Shown here one piece after another: positions 18,618 through 25,566 of a stretch of DNA of 64,000 nt (the stretch's first letter is position 1; each line of letters starts with the position of its first letter). Below the pieces are notes generated by a model that saw nothing but the letters and a program-made list of their open reading frames with translations, did not search any database and was not told the DNA's origin. This DNA comes from Verrucosispora sp. WMMD573. Its GTDB lineage: Bacteria; Actinomycetota; Actinomycetes; Mycobacteriales; Micromonosporaceae. Both the position numbers and the translations under genes were made by a program. The stretch lies in assembly GCF_027497175.1 (NCBI RefSeq), contig NZ_CP114901.1:1302001-1366000 (forward strand). The letters run 5' to 3'.

Positions 18618-19043
18618 ATGTCTGAGAACACCCAGCCGAGCGCCGAACTGACCGCTCTGGACCGTCTGGTCGGCACATGGTCGGTGACCGGCGGCGCCGA
18701 GGGGACCGTGCGGTACGAGTGGATGGCCGGCCGATTCTTCCTGCTCCAGCACGTCGAACTGAGCCAGTTCGGCCAACCCGTCACCGGTCTGGAGGTCATC
18801 GGCAATCTGCACCCGTTCGGCGAACCGGTCGGCGCGGACGTGGTGTCGCGGTTCTACGACACGGCCGGCAACACCTTCGACTACGTCTACGAACTCGTCG
18901 GCGACAAGCTGACCATCTGGGCCGGTGCGAAAGGCAGCCCCGCCTACTACGAGGGCACATTCAGCACCGACGACACCACGGTCACCGGCGAATGGACCTA
19001 CCCCGGCGGAGGCGGCTACGCCTCCACCATGATTCGGCTCTGA
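18618..19043 (+). CDS. DUF1579-like beta-rich protein
   Basis: A 141-residue soluble protein. It opens with LTALDRLVGTWSVTGGAEGT, continues through repeated beta strands (YEWMAGRFFLLQHVELSQF), and ends TGEWTYPGGGGYASTMIRL. The layout is like DUF1579/THAP4-type lipocalin-like barrels, which bind small ligands. ATG 18618 has AGGAGG upstream. It is divergent from the DUF998-DGPF-ECF42 unit and likely shares its promoter region, a placement common for ECF42 targets. A 46-bp perfect palindrome follows its stop. Confidence 0.8.
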   Translation: MSENTQPSAELTALDRLVGTWSVTGGAEGTVRYEWMAGRFFLLQHVELSQFGQPVTGLEVIGNLHPFGEPVGADVVSRFYDTAGNTFDYVYELVGDKLTIWAGAKGSPAYYEGTFSTDDTTVTGEWTYPGGGGYASTMIRL

Positions 19044-19068
19044 GCACGGAAAGCCACATCGACCCGAA

Positions 19069-19114
19069 CGGCCGGAGCGCAGTGTCTCATCGATGAGACA
19101 CTGCGCTCCGGCCG
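19069..19114. terminator. Perfect 46-bp palindrome
   Basis: Each 23-bp half is the exact reverse complement of the other with no loop; the centre is TCATCGATGA. It lies 25 bp after the stop of the DUF1579-like gene. As RNA it would form a very stable hairpin, so a terminator is the simplest reading, but it lacks a T tract. As DNA it could extrude a cruciform or bind a dimeric protein. Confidence 0.7.
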
Positions 19115-19735
19115 TGTCGTCCTACCATTGCGGACCTCACGGCCCGAACACTGGTGCACCTGGCCCGGACGTCCGGATGTCTGCCGCGAGTCGCTCGCAA
19201 CGCAGCGTCACATGCAGCTCGGTGACCGGATGGGGCGTGTGGATCTAACGGCTCTGTCTCACATCCACACGCCCGGTGCGGCAGATCAGGACGGCTGGGG
19301 TGTCACTCCGCGAGCCGATGGATATCAGGGGAGGCGGGAATCGGAATCACGTAGTGCGTGCCGTTGCGGTGCCCGCAGGCCGAGGGTTCGGCTGGTTCCC
19401 GGCCGGCTGGTGCCATCCGGAGCGCCTCCCGACGCGAAGCCGGACTCGAGAGGTCCAAAGACTCGGCCATGCGTGCACGCTAGTCGGAGTGCCCGCTCAT
19501 CGGCACGATCGCGCTGGATGCTGCCGTCCTTGGTCACGTTCTGTGACGCCCGGTCGGCGGCGTGACAGTGAGTCGTCGTGCTGCTTACCAGCATCGTCCG
19601 AAGCCTTTCCGGTATCGCGTTCAGGCGCATCGCTGAGCTGGTCGGAGGGAGACCGCTCGGCATTACGCGTTTGGACGTGTCGCTCGATGGCATGATGCAG
19701 CTGTGCTGTGCCCGCGGCGTTCCCGTCATGACCGC
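19115..19735. other. Intergenic stretch with a second hairpin
   Basis: No supported gene. A 12-bp perfect inverted repeat has arms GGGCGTGTGGAT (19233-19244) and ATCCACACGCCC (19263-19274), with an 18-base loop, and could be another terminator. The remaining short frames are arginine/serine-rich on both strands and do not resemble proteins. Confidence 0.5.
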
Positions 19736-20737
19736 GTGACGGCGCTGTTGGAAACCTGCACGGATGGTGAACTGGCGGCATTGTTGCAGGCCGCGTCACC
19801 CACAGGCGTAGGTGTGGGCGGTGGCTCTTCGATCGCCGACGTCGATGGCGTGCCCGTGTTCGTCAAGCGGGTCCCCATCACCGACCGGGAACTGGCTCAT
19901 CCGCACAGCACGGCGAACCTTTTCGACCTGCCCGCCCGATGGCAGTACGGCATGTACCGCCTGGCCGGACCGGGCTTCGGCGCGTGGCGCGAGCTGGCCG
20001 CAAACCAGATCGTCACCGAGGGCGTCCTCGCCGGCGAGACGGAATCGTTCCCGTTGCTGCACCACTGGCGGGTGCTGCCCGGTCGCCCGCCGGCCGCGGC
20101 CGAGCACCTCGACATCGACGCCGTCGTCGCACAGTTCGGTGACAACCAGGCCGTACGTGCCCGGCTCGAAGCGCTGGCGGACGCCACCGCGAGCCTGGTG
20201 CTGTTCCTCGAACATCTCCCCGACGGACTGCCTCGCTGGCTGAGCGACGCGGTCGGCAGAGCCGCAACGGTCGAGCGGCAGCTATTCGAGATGGTGGCGT
20301 TCCTGCGTAACCGCAAGCTGCTGCACCTGGACGGGCACTTCGGCAACATCCGGGCCGACGACGCCCGGCTCTACCTCGTCGACTTCGGCCTCGCCACCTC
20401 ACCGCACTTCGACCTGTCCGACGCCGAGCACGACTTCGCTACCCGCAACGCCGATCACGATGCCGACTACGCTTCCATGCGACTGGTGAACTGGCTGGTC
20501 ACCGCCGTATGCGGTAAGCCCGTACCGGCCGGCAGCCGTCCCGTCGCCCGCAACCAGTTCGTACGCCGGTGCGCGGCCGGTGAGATCCCACCAGACCTGC
20601 CGCCGCCCGTTGGGGAGATCATCGCCAGACATGCCCCCGCCGCCGCCCGGATGAACGACTTCTGCACGCGCTTGTTCAACGGCGACCTTAACGCCCAGTA
20701 TCCCGGCAACGAGATCACCACGGGTCAGGCCGGTTGA
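19736..20737 (+). CDS. Protein-kinase-fold protein of unknown substrate
   Basis: About 333 residues with kinase-like signatures. There is a glycine-rich loop (GVGVGGGSS), a VAIK-like lysine (VPVFVKRVPI), a catalytic loop LLHLDGHFGNI (Asp and Asn as in HxDxxxxN), and a DFG motif LYLVDFGLATS. The C-lobe continues to a VARNQFVRRCAAGEIPPDLP region. The layout is of an APH/protein-kinase-like family, possibly a Ser/Thr kinase homologue. No transmembrane or sensor domain is visible. GTG 19736 was chosen; a longer frame starts at 19703 without a clear ribosome binding site. It stands alone in island B. Confidence 0.78.
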   Translation: MTALLETCTDGELAALLQAASPTGVGVGGGSSIADVDGVPVFVKRVPITDRELAHPHSTANLFDLPARWQYGMYRLAGPGFGAWRELAANQIVTEGVLAGETESFPLLHHWRVLPGRPPAAAEHLDIDAVVAQFGDNQAVRARLEALADATASLVLFLEHLPDGLPRWLSDAVGRAATVERQLFEMVAFLRNRKLLHLDGHFGNIRADDARLYLVDFGLATSPHFDLSDAEHDFATRNADHDADYASMRLVNWLVTAVCGKPVPAGSRPVARNQFVRRCAAGEIPPDLPPPVGEIIARHAPAAARMNDFCTRLFNGDLNAQYPGNEITTGQAG

Positions 20738-20879
20738 GTACGGCAACTACGCACTCGCATCGGCACATCCGGGACGCCCCTCGGGACACCGACGGTCACG
20801 CTACACAACGCGTCACCTGCGGCAGATCAGGATGCCTGACGCACCTGACCGCCCTGCGCCTGCGATCTGGCCGGCGCGT

Positions 20880-21623
20880 TCAGATGCTGTGTGCTGCGGC
20901 GTAGAGCACGTACCACAGCGCCGCACTCAGGGCGCCGCTTGAGATGGCTGCGGTAAGCAGCGTCGGCCACACGCGCCAGAGGCGGTGCGCCGTGCCCAGC
21001 CAGGCCAGGACGACGATCGGAAGCACGATCTTGACGAGTTCCCCGACCACAACGCCGCGGAAGAATTCTGCTTGGTACGGGTCGGACACTGTCAACAGCT
21101 GCCAGGGCGGTGCCAGCATCACGGCCTGCCAGCCCTCGCCAGAGAGAAGGCCGCATACCGCCCCCGCAGCAAGCGCCGAGGTCGACACGTTGCCGACTCG
21201 CACGATATGGCCGAGCAGCCCGAGCACCGGTCCCCCGACGAGGGACCCGGTCAGCCACAGCACCGTCATCATGGCAACCGAACGCAGCCCCAGCAGGTCG
21301 GCCGACGTGCCGTCCTCCAGGGTGCCCCCACTCCACCGACGACTGACCACCAGCACAAGCAGGTAATAGAGCAGCGTGGCCAGCACCAATAGCGCGGTTG
21401 CACCGCCAACCGCTCGTTTCGCCGTGGCAGCAGAACGGCCGGCCAGGAACGCCGCCAAGCCCCAAGCGAAACCGCTGCTGGTCAGCGCGATCAAGACCTG
21501 CCCCACACCGCCCGCAACGGAGTCGGCCGCGAACGCGAGCAGGCCCAGCGCGACAGCGGCAGCCGCGACCATCGCCGCATGGCTACGACAGGATCCCCCA
21601 ACAGCAACGTCGGTCACGCCCAC
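20880..21623 (-). CDS. DUF6518-like polytopic membrane protein
   Basis: A 247-residue protein with about seven hydrophobic helices, including AMVAAAAVALGLLAFAADSV near the N-terminus. The segments VLLAFAADS, SSGFAWGLAAF and GEGWQAVMLAPPWQL resemble actinobacterial DUF6518 proteins. There is no catalytic motif. The function is unknown. It is alone on its strand between the kinase-like gene and the IS5-family element. Confidence 0.7.
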   Translation of the reverse strand: MGVTDVAVGGSCRSHAAMVAAAAVALGLLAFAADSVAGGVGQVLIALTSSGFAWGLAAFLAGRSAATAKRAVGGATALLVLATLLYYLLVLVVSRRWSGGTLEDGTSADLLGLRSVAMMTVLWLTGSLVGGPVLGLLGHIVRVGNVSTSALAAGAVCGLLSGEGWQAVMLAPPWQLLTVSDPYQAEFFRGVVVGELVKIVLPIVVLAWLGTAHRLWRVWPTLLTAAISSGALSAALWYVLYAAAHSI

Positions 21624-21735
21624 CTCCTCCCAGGGGCGCCGACGTTACCAAGATCCAGCATTGCCGCGGTTCATCCCGGCACCGAAGGAAGCATCATCAT
21701 CTCGGCTACGTCCGGACGGAACCCGGGCCGGCTCA

Positions 21736-22758
21736 GAGGCTGTCGGGTAACTGGTACGGTCCGGTGGGTTATGGCGAGGCGCGTCGATGTGAGGTGCTCG
21801 ACAAATAGATCATCCCCGCCATGATCTTGATGTGTGTGCAACAAAGATCGCGGCGGGGATGACGCCCGCTCATGCTATCCGTCGAGTCTGACCGATGCGA
21901 TGTGGGCGGTCCTCGCGCCGCTGATGCCGGCGCGTGATCTGCGTAAAGGCGGCCGGCCTCGGGTCTACGACGATCGACTGGTCCTGGACTCGATCTTCTA
22001 CGTGCTGCGGTCGGGTTGCCCGTGGCGGATGATGCCGCGTGATCTGGCGCCTGCGGATGCGGCGCATCGCTGGTTTACGACGTGGCGGAAGAACGGGACG
22101 TGGGACCGGGTTCACGATGAGCTTCGCCGTCGGGTACGAGTCGCAGCCGGTCGGGAGCCGGAGCCGACCGCCGCCGTGCTGGACGCCCAGTCGATCAAGT
22201 CGAGTGAAGGCGGCGAGTCTCGTGGTTTCGACATGGGTAAGAAGACCACCGGTCGCAAGCGGCACCTGGTCGTCGACACGATGGGGCTGATTCTGGTCGT
22301 GGTGGTCACCTCCGCTTCCGTCAACGACCGTCCCGGTGGCCGGCGGATCCTCGCGCGGCTGGCCGAGGCGTTCTCCACCATCGCCCTCGTGTGGGCCGAC
22401 GGCGGCTACGCCAACAGCATCGACTCCAGCCTCTTGAGCTGGGCGAAGACCCAACTCGGCGTCCTGCTGGAGATCGTCAGACGCACCGACGACATCAAAG
22501 GCTTCAAGGTCCTACCGCGCCGATGGGTGGTGGAGAGGACGCTCGGATGGCTGGTCCGCAACCGGCGCCTGGCCCGCGACTACGAACGACTGACCGCCAA
22601 CTCGGAGGCCATGATCAAGGTTGCGATGATTCGACTCATGACAATACGTCTGGCCGGTCAAGAGATCAGGTGGAGCAACGCAACCCACCGCGAAGCCGCC
22701 CGACGCATCAATGCCGAACGAATATCACGACGTAGTCATTCAGTTACCCGACAGCCTC
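21736..22758 (+). mobile_element. IS5-family insertion sequence with TSD
   Basis: A complete 1,023-bp element. Perfect 18-bp terminal inverted repeats GAGGCTGTCGGGTAACTG (21736-21753) and CAGTTACCCGACAGCCTC (22741-22758) are flanked by a 3-bp target duplication, TCA (21733-21735 and 22759-22761). One transposase frame spans the interior and runs on past the right repeat. The perfect repeats, intact frame and duplication indicate a recent insertion. Confidence 0.93.
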
Positions 22759-22868
22759 TCAGCGGGACGCTGCGTAGCGCGCGGCTCGCAGCATGTGCGG
22801 ACGACTCGTCGACTACGAGGGAGGCCCATTTCGTCGGCATGGTCGACACCACGCTGATCGTCGACTGA
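21834..22868 (+). CDS. IS5-family DDE transposase
   Basis: A 344-residue frame. The N-terminal DUF4096-like region (LTDAMWAVLAPLMPARDLRK, then GCPWRMMPRD) precedes a DDE core: VLDAQSIKSSEGG (first Asp), VWADGGYANS (second Asp), and the RRWVVERTLGWLVRNRRLAR block with the catalytic Glu. GTG 21834 begins the frame. The last roughly 36 codons lie beyond the right inverted repeat, so the native stop is supplied by flanking DNA. That tail is not expected to matter for activity. Confidence 0.92.
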   Translation: MCNKDRGGDDARSCYPSSLTDAMWAVLAPLMPARDLRKGGRPRVYDDRLVLDSIFYVLRSGCPWRMMPRDLAPADAAHRWFTTWRKNGTWDRVHDELRRRVRVAAGREPEPTAAVLDAQSIKSSEGGESRGFDMGKKTTGRKRHLVVDTMGLILVVVVTSASVNDRPGGRRILARLAEAFSTIALVWADGGYANSIDSSLLSWAKTQLGVLLEIVRRTDDIKGFKVLPRRWVVERTLGWLVRNRRLARDYERLTANSEAMIKVAMIRLMTIRLAGQEIRWSNATHREAARRINAERISRRSHSVTRQPLSGTLRSARLAACADDSSTTREAHFVGMVDTTLIVD

Positions 22869-22878
22869 CACTGTGCGG

Positions 22879-23334
22879 ATGGAAGCAGATGCCGCCAAGC
22901 ACCGTGAGTCGCAACCTGTGGGTTCGGCAGTGCCGGGCTGGACATATGGCCGAGGTGGGCGCCTCATCTTCACTGGGGATTCAGGTATCCCGGATCCGCC
23001 GCTTCCCGGGGCGCTGCGTGGCACCGTGGGCAACTCGCTGGTGGGCACCACCGTCGGCCTGGTGATCTGCCTGACGGCTGTCGGCTTCGGGTGGGCAGAG
23101 CATGCGGGCGTAGCCGCCCTGGCCGCTACTGGGATACCTCAAGTCCGCCGGGGATACCGGCTACGAGTGGCGCTCCTTTTTCTGGTCACGACTACGGCCT
23201 GCCTGGTAGTTGGCATCGTTGCCGGAGGCGGACTGCGGGCGCCGTGGGACTTGTTCTTCCCGCTGGCCTTCGCCCTGTCCGTCGGCAGCCTCGCGGGGAC
23301 GACTGCCGCCTACTTACCGTGGCGGACTCGTTAA
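22879..23334 (+). CDS. Hypothetical membrane protein
   Basis: About 151 residues with three to four hydrophobic helices: LVGTTVGLVICLTAVGFGWA, VALLFLVTTTACLVVGIVAG, and LFFPLAFALSVGSLAGTTAA. The N-terminal 45 residues are polar and may be partly spurious. I do not recognise a family. It lies immediately after the IS5-family element, so its 5' region may have been altered by the insertion. Confidence 0.5.
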   Translation: MEADAAKHRESQPVGSAVPGWTYGRGGRLIFTGDSGIPDPPLPGALRGTVGNSLVGTTVGLVICLTAVGFGWAEHAGVAALAATGIPQVRRGYRLRVALLFLVTTTACLVVGIVAGGGLRAPWDLFFPLAFALSVGSLAGTTAAYLPWRTR

Positions 23335-23448
23335 CACTGAGAATCAGGAGCAGCAGCCTCGAACCCCGAACCCGGACATCCGCTGTCGCCACCGCCGCGC
23401 TCGATCCGCGGCATGAGCGTGGACGTCCGCCTGAGGTAGCTTCTGCGG

Positions 23449-23685
23449 ATGCCTCATGATCCGTTGCAGGACATGCCCGCCGAATCTCGCGCGGAGCTGA
23501 CGGCGGCTGTCTGCGCTGCCATCGACATCGATGCGGCTACTGCGGAGGACATCATCCGCTCGACCGAGCCTTTTTGGGATGCGATGGAACGAGCCGGTGG
23601 CCTCGTGGACTCGTGGGGTGGCGGCGAGTTCTGTTACGTCCTGCCGAGGGTCTTGTCGTTCATCCGGCAGACCGCCAATCCGTAG
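23449..23685 (+). CDS. Small hypothetical protein
   Basis: A 78-residue acidic, helical protein starting MPHDPLQDMPAESRAELTAA and ending VLPRVLSFIRQTANP. ATG 23449 has GAGGT upstream. I do not recognise the family. The composition is protein-like, unlike the surrounding shadow frames. It sits alone near the right end of island B. Confidence 0.6.
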   Translation: MPHDPLQDMPAESRAELTAAVCAAIDIDAATAEDIIRSTEPFWDAMERAGGLVDSWGGGEFCYVLPRVLSFIRQTANP

Positions 23686-23830
23686 CGCAACCGGTGATCC
23701 TTCGGCCCGTTACCGGCGCGACCGGACGGCACCTGACTTAAGCGATCGCGACGCTGCGCGACGCGCGGTTCGCGGCAGAACAGCCACGCCATCGATGGCA
23801 GCCAGACGTAAATGATCCGCAGATCAAGAA

Positions 23831-24280
23831 TTATACCGAATTGGGCAGGTTCCATCGCTCCCAGAGGGCGACGTAGGGAGCCTTGGGGGCGCCCACATAT
23901 GCGCAGTTGAACGCCGCCAAGTCGCATCCAACCTCAGCTTTGCCCTGAGGGATCCACCATGAGTCGACGCCGTGGGAATCAATCTCCAAGTACAGCGCCC
24001 ACCTATAGGAGACCATCCCAGGCGGTGCTGCGTCCTCGAGGTGATGAGTGAAGAAGTGTAGCTTCCGGAAGTCCTCCAGCGCTGGGCCGCTGGGCCACGC
24101 GCGACGCTTTCGGTGCCCGGCTCGCTTCACTCCAATGGCGAGGAAGTTGCCGCGAGGGTTCCCCCGCTCATGGATGATTAGATCGGGGCTGATCTTAGCC
24201 TCAGCCATCATCTTCGGACTTCGTCCGGTGCCGATGCGTTCGTACTCAAAATCGATAACCGCACCTTCGCCGAAGGTCAA
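23831..24280 (-). pseudogene. Truncated PD-(D/E)XK-like hypothetical protein
   Basis: About 149 residues. The order FEYERIG, SPDLIIHERGNPRGNFLAIG, VK, then FFTHHLED and YRWALYLEI matches unnamed bacterial proteins with the pattern EYNR ... PDIIVHRRG ... NLLVIEVK, which have a restriction-endonuclease-like core. The usual Glu-x-Lys is Gly-Val-Lys here, so the putative active site looks degraded. The frame is open upstream to about 24325 but lacks the expected 60-residue helical N-terminus and has only a TTG start at 24280. The gene is probably a 5'-truncated relic at the edge of the island-end repeat. Confidence 0.55.
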
Positions 24281-24544
24281 TGTGACGCCGGACTGGCATG
24301 TATAGCCATTCTTCCCACTATTGCGCGCTCAGTGCTACGGGGCGACTGAGGGCGCTCAGGCTTCCCGCTCGGCTCGATGATAAGCGATGGACTTTCGCCG
24401 TAGAGTTGCCTCATGACCTCGATCATGAAAGCACCGTACTCATACGGCAGTTCGTTCACGGGGTCAGCCTTTTCGGTGTGCTCTGCATGTGCGACCGGCA
24501 CCAATCGTAACGACTCGCGAACGTCGGTCGCCACACTCTCATCG
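24281..24544. other. Intergenic remnant upstream of truncated gene
   Basis: No supported intact gene. The minus-strand frame contains a protein-like stretch (PVNELPYEYGAFMIEVMRQL) that may be a frameshifted piece of an upstream gene, but I cannot assign it. Confidence 0.4.
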
Positions 24545-25223
24545 GCATGAGCGTGCGCCGGTGATGGCAGTCTCGAACCGCGTCGTGCAGGCACCGCACG
24601 TGAACGGTTCGTGGGCGAAGCCGCTCGACCAACACCCTGCCGCGCCGGTCACCGGCGGCTGCTACACCGGCCGCTGCGGTTCATCGCGTAGCCGGCACCG
24701 ACCTGGTCCAAACCCGATGGACACCCCCGGTACGAGCCGGCAGCCCGGCTCGTGCCGGCCCAAACCCAACCCGCACGGTCTTCAACCGCACCGTGTCAAG
24801 CGCCCTCCACTACCCGGCGCCCGGGACAGGACAACCGGGCGGAAATCAGATGCCACACCACACCACCGCCACCACTGGCCACTACCCCCACCCCATGATG
24901 CAGCCCCCGACCCGCCAAGCCGTGAACCCAGGTCAACGCCCACCGACCACACCCGCAGCGACAACCGCCAAGAAGATCCACAGCAATGGCCACAGTGGAC
25001 GGAGCCCGACGACCCGCCGACGCGCACGTCCACCATGATCCAGACCAGGCGACACGCGAACGCACTGGTCAGCACGCACGAGCACGAACCGCCACTCAGA
25101 CGGCACGCGAACTTTGGAGCACCAACGGAGCACCAAGCTCCCACATGCTGGAAGATCACGGCACATGGCGGGAAAGAGTCAAGGCCGCAACCAACGTTTC
25201 CGCTGGTCACGGCCTTGATCGTG
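24545..25223. repeat. Island end repeat, copy 3, adjoining intact tRNA-Arg
   Basis: Near-identical to 9939-10603. It carries the same GGAGCACCAACGGAGCACCA motif (from 25117) and the same hairpin. A 254-residue frame crosses it but is Pro/Thr/Arg-rich and reads into the tRNA complement, so I reject it as a gene. This is the part of island B that touches the chromosomal attachment tRNA. Confidence 0.75.
25179..25218 (-). terminator. tRNA-Arg terminator hairpin (copy 3)
   Basis: Downstream of the tRNA on the minus strand, arms TCAAGGCCG and CGGCCTTGA with inner complementarity are followed by CTCTTTCCC. The position and structure fit an intrinsic-like terminator for the tRNA transcript. The same hairpin accompanies the two partial copies of the tRNA. 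Confidence 0.75.
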
Positions 25224-25299
25224 TGGCGCGCCCGAAGGGACTCGAACCCCTAACCTTCTGATCCGTAGTCAGATGCTCTATCCGTTGAGCTACGGGCGC
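25224..25299 (-). tRNA. tRNA-Arg(ACG)
   Basis: An intact cloverleaf of 76 nt including an encoded CCA. The acceptor stem GCGCCCG pairs with CGGGCGC; the anticodon stem TCTGA/TCAGA encloses loop CTACGGA with anticodon ACG; the T arm is GGTTCGAGTCC-like. It is the presumed chromosomal attachment site for the islands on its left; partial copies lie at 660-704 and 10604-10650. Confidence 0.95.
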
Positions 25300-25335
25300 T
25301 GGTGCTCGGCCAGTCTACACACCCGGCCTTCGCGC

Positions 25336-25425
25336 GGAGACTCCGGGATTCGAACCCGGGAGGGGCTTTAAGACCCCAACCGCATTAGCAGTGCGGCGCC
25401 ATAGACCAGACTAGGCGAAGTCTCC
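25336..25425 (-). tRNA. tRNA-Ser(GCT)
   Basis: A 90-nt class II tRNA with a long variable arm. The acceptor GGAGACT pairs with AGTCTCC, the anticodon stem CCGCA/TGCGG encloses loop CTGCTAA with anticodon GCT, and the variable arm is GGGGTCTTAAAGCCCC. CCA is not encoded. It lies 36 bp from tRNA-Arg on the same strand, so the two are probably co-transcribed. Confidence 0.95.
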
Positions 25426-25566
25426 CAGGTGGCCCGCAGACCACCGCGCCCGAGGATACAGGCCGCGCCCGGCCCGGAGCAAAGCGACTACCGGAACGAG
25501 TTGCACGCAGGGATCACGGACGGCTCCCGCTGTGCGTTGGTGTGATCAGGACTACGCTCCATCGAC

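Noticed and set aside
22762..22868. Separate gene at the right end of the IS5-family element
   Set aside because: The codons beyond the inverted repeat are simply read-through of the transposase frame into flanking DNA.
705..25223. Integrase or excisionase gene inside the islands
   Set aside because: None of the frames shows tyrosine- or serine-recombinase motifs. The only recombinases are IS3, IS5 and IS110 types, which would not use the tRNA site.
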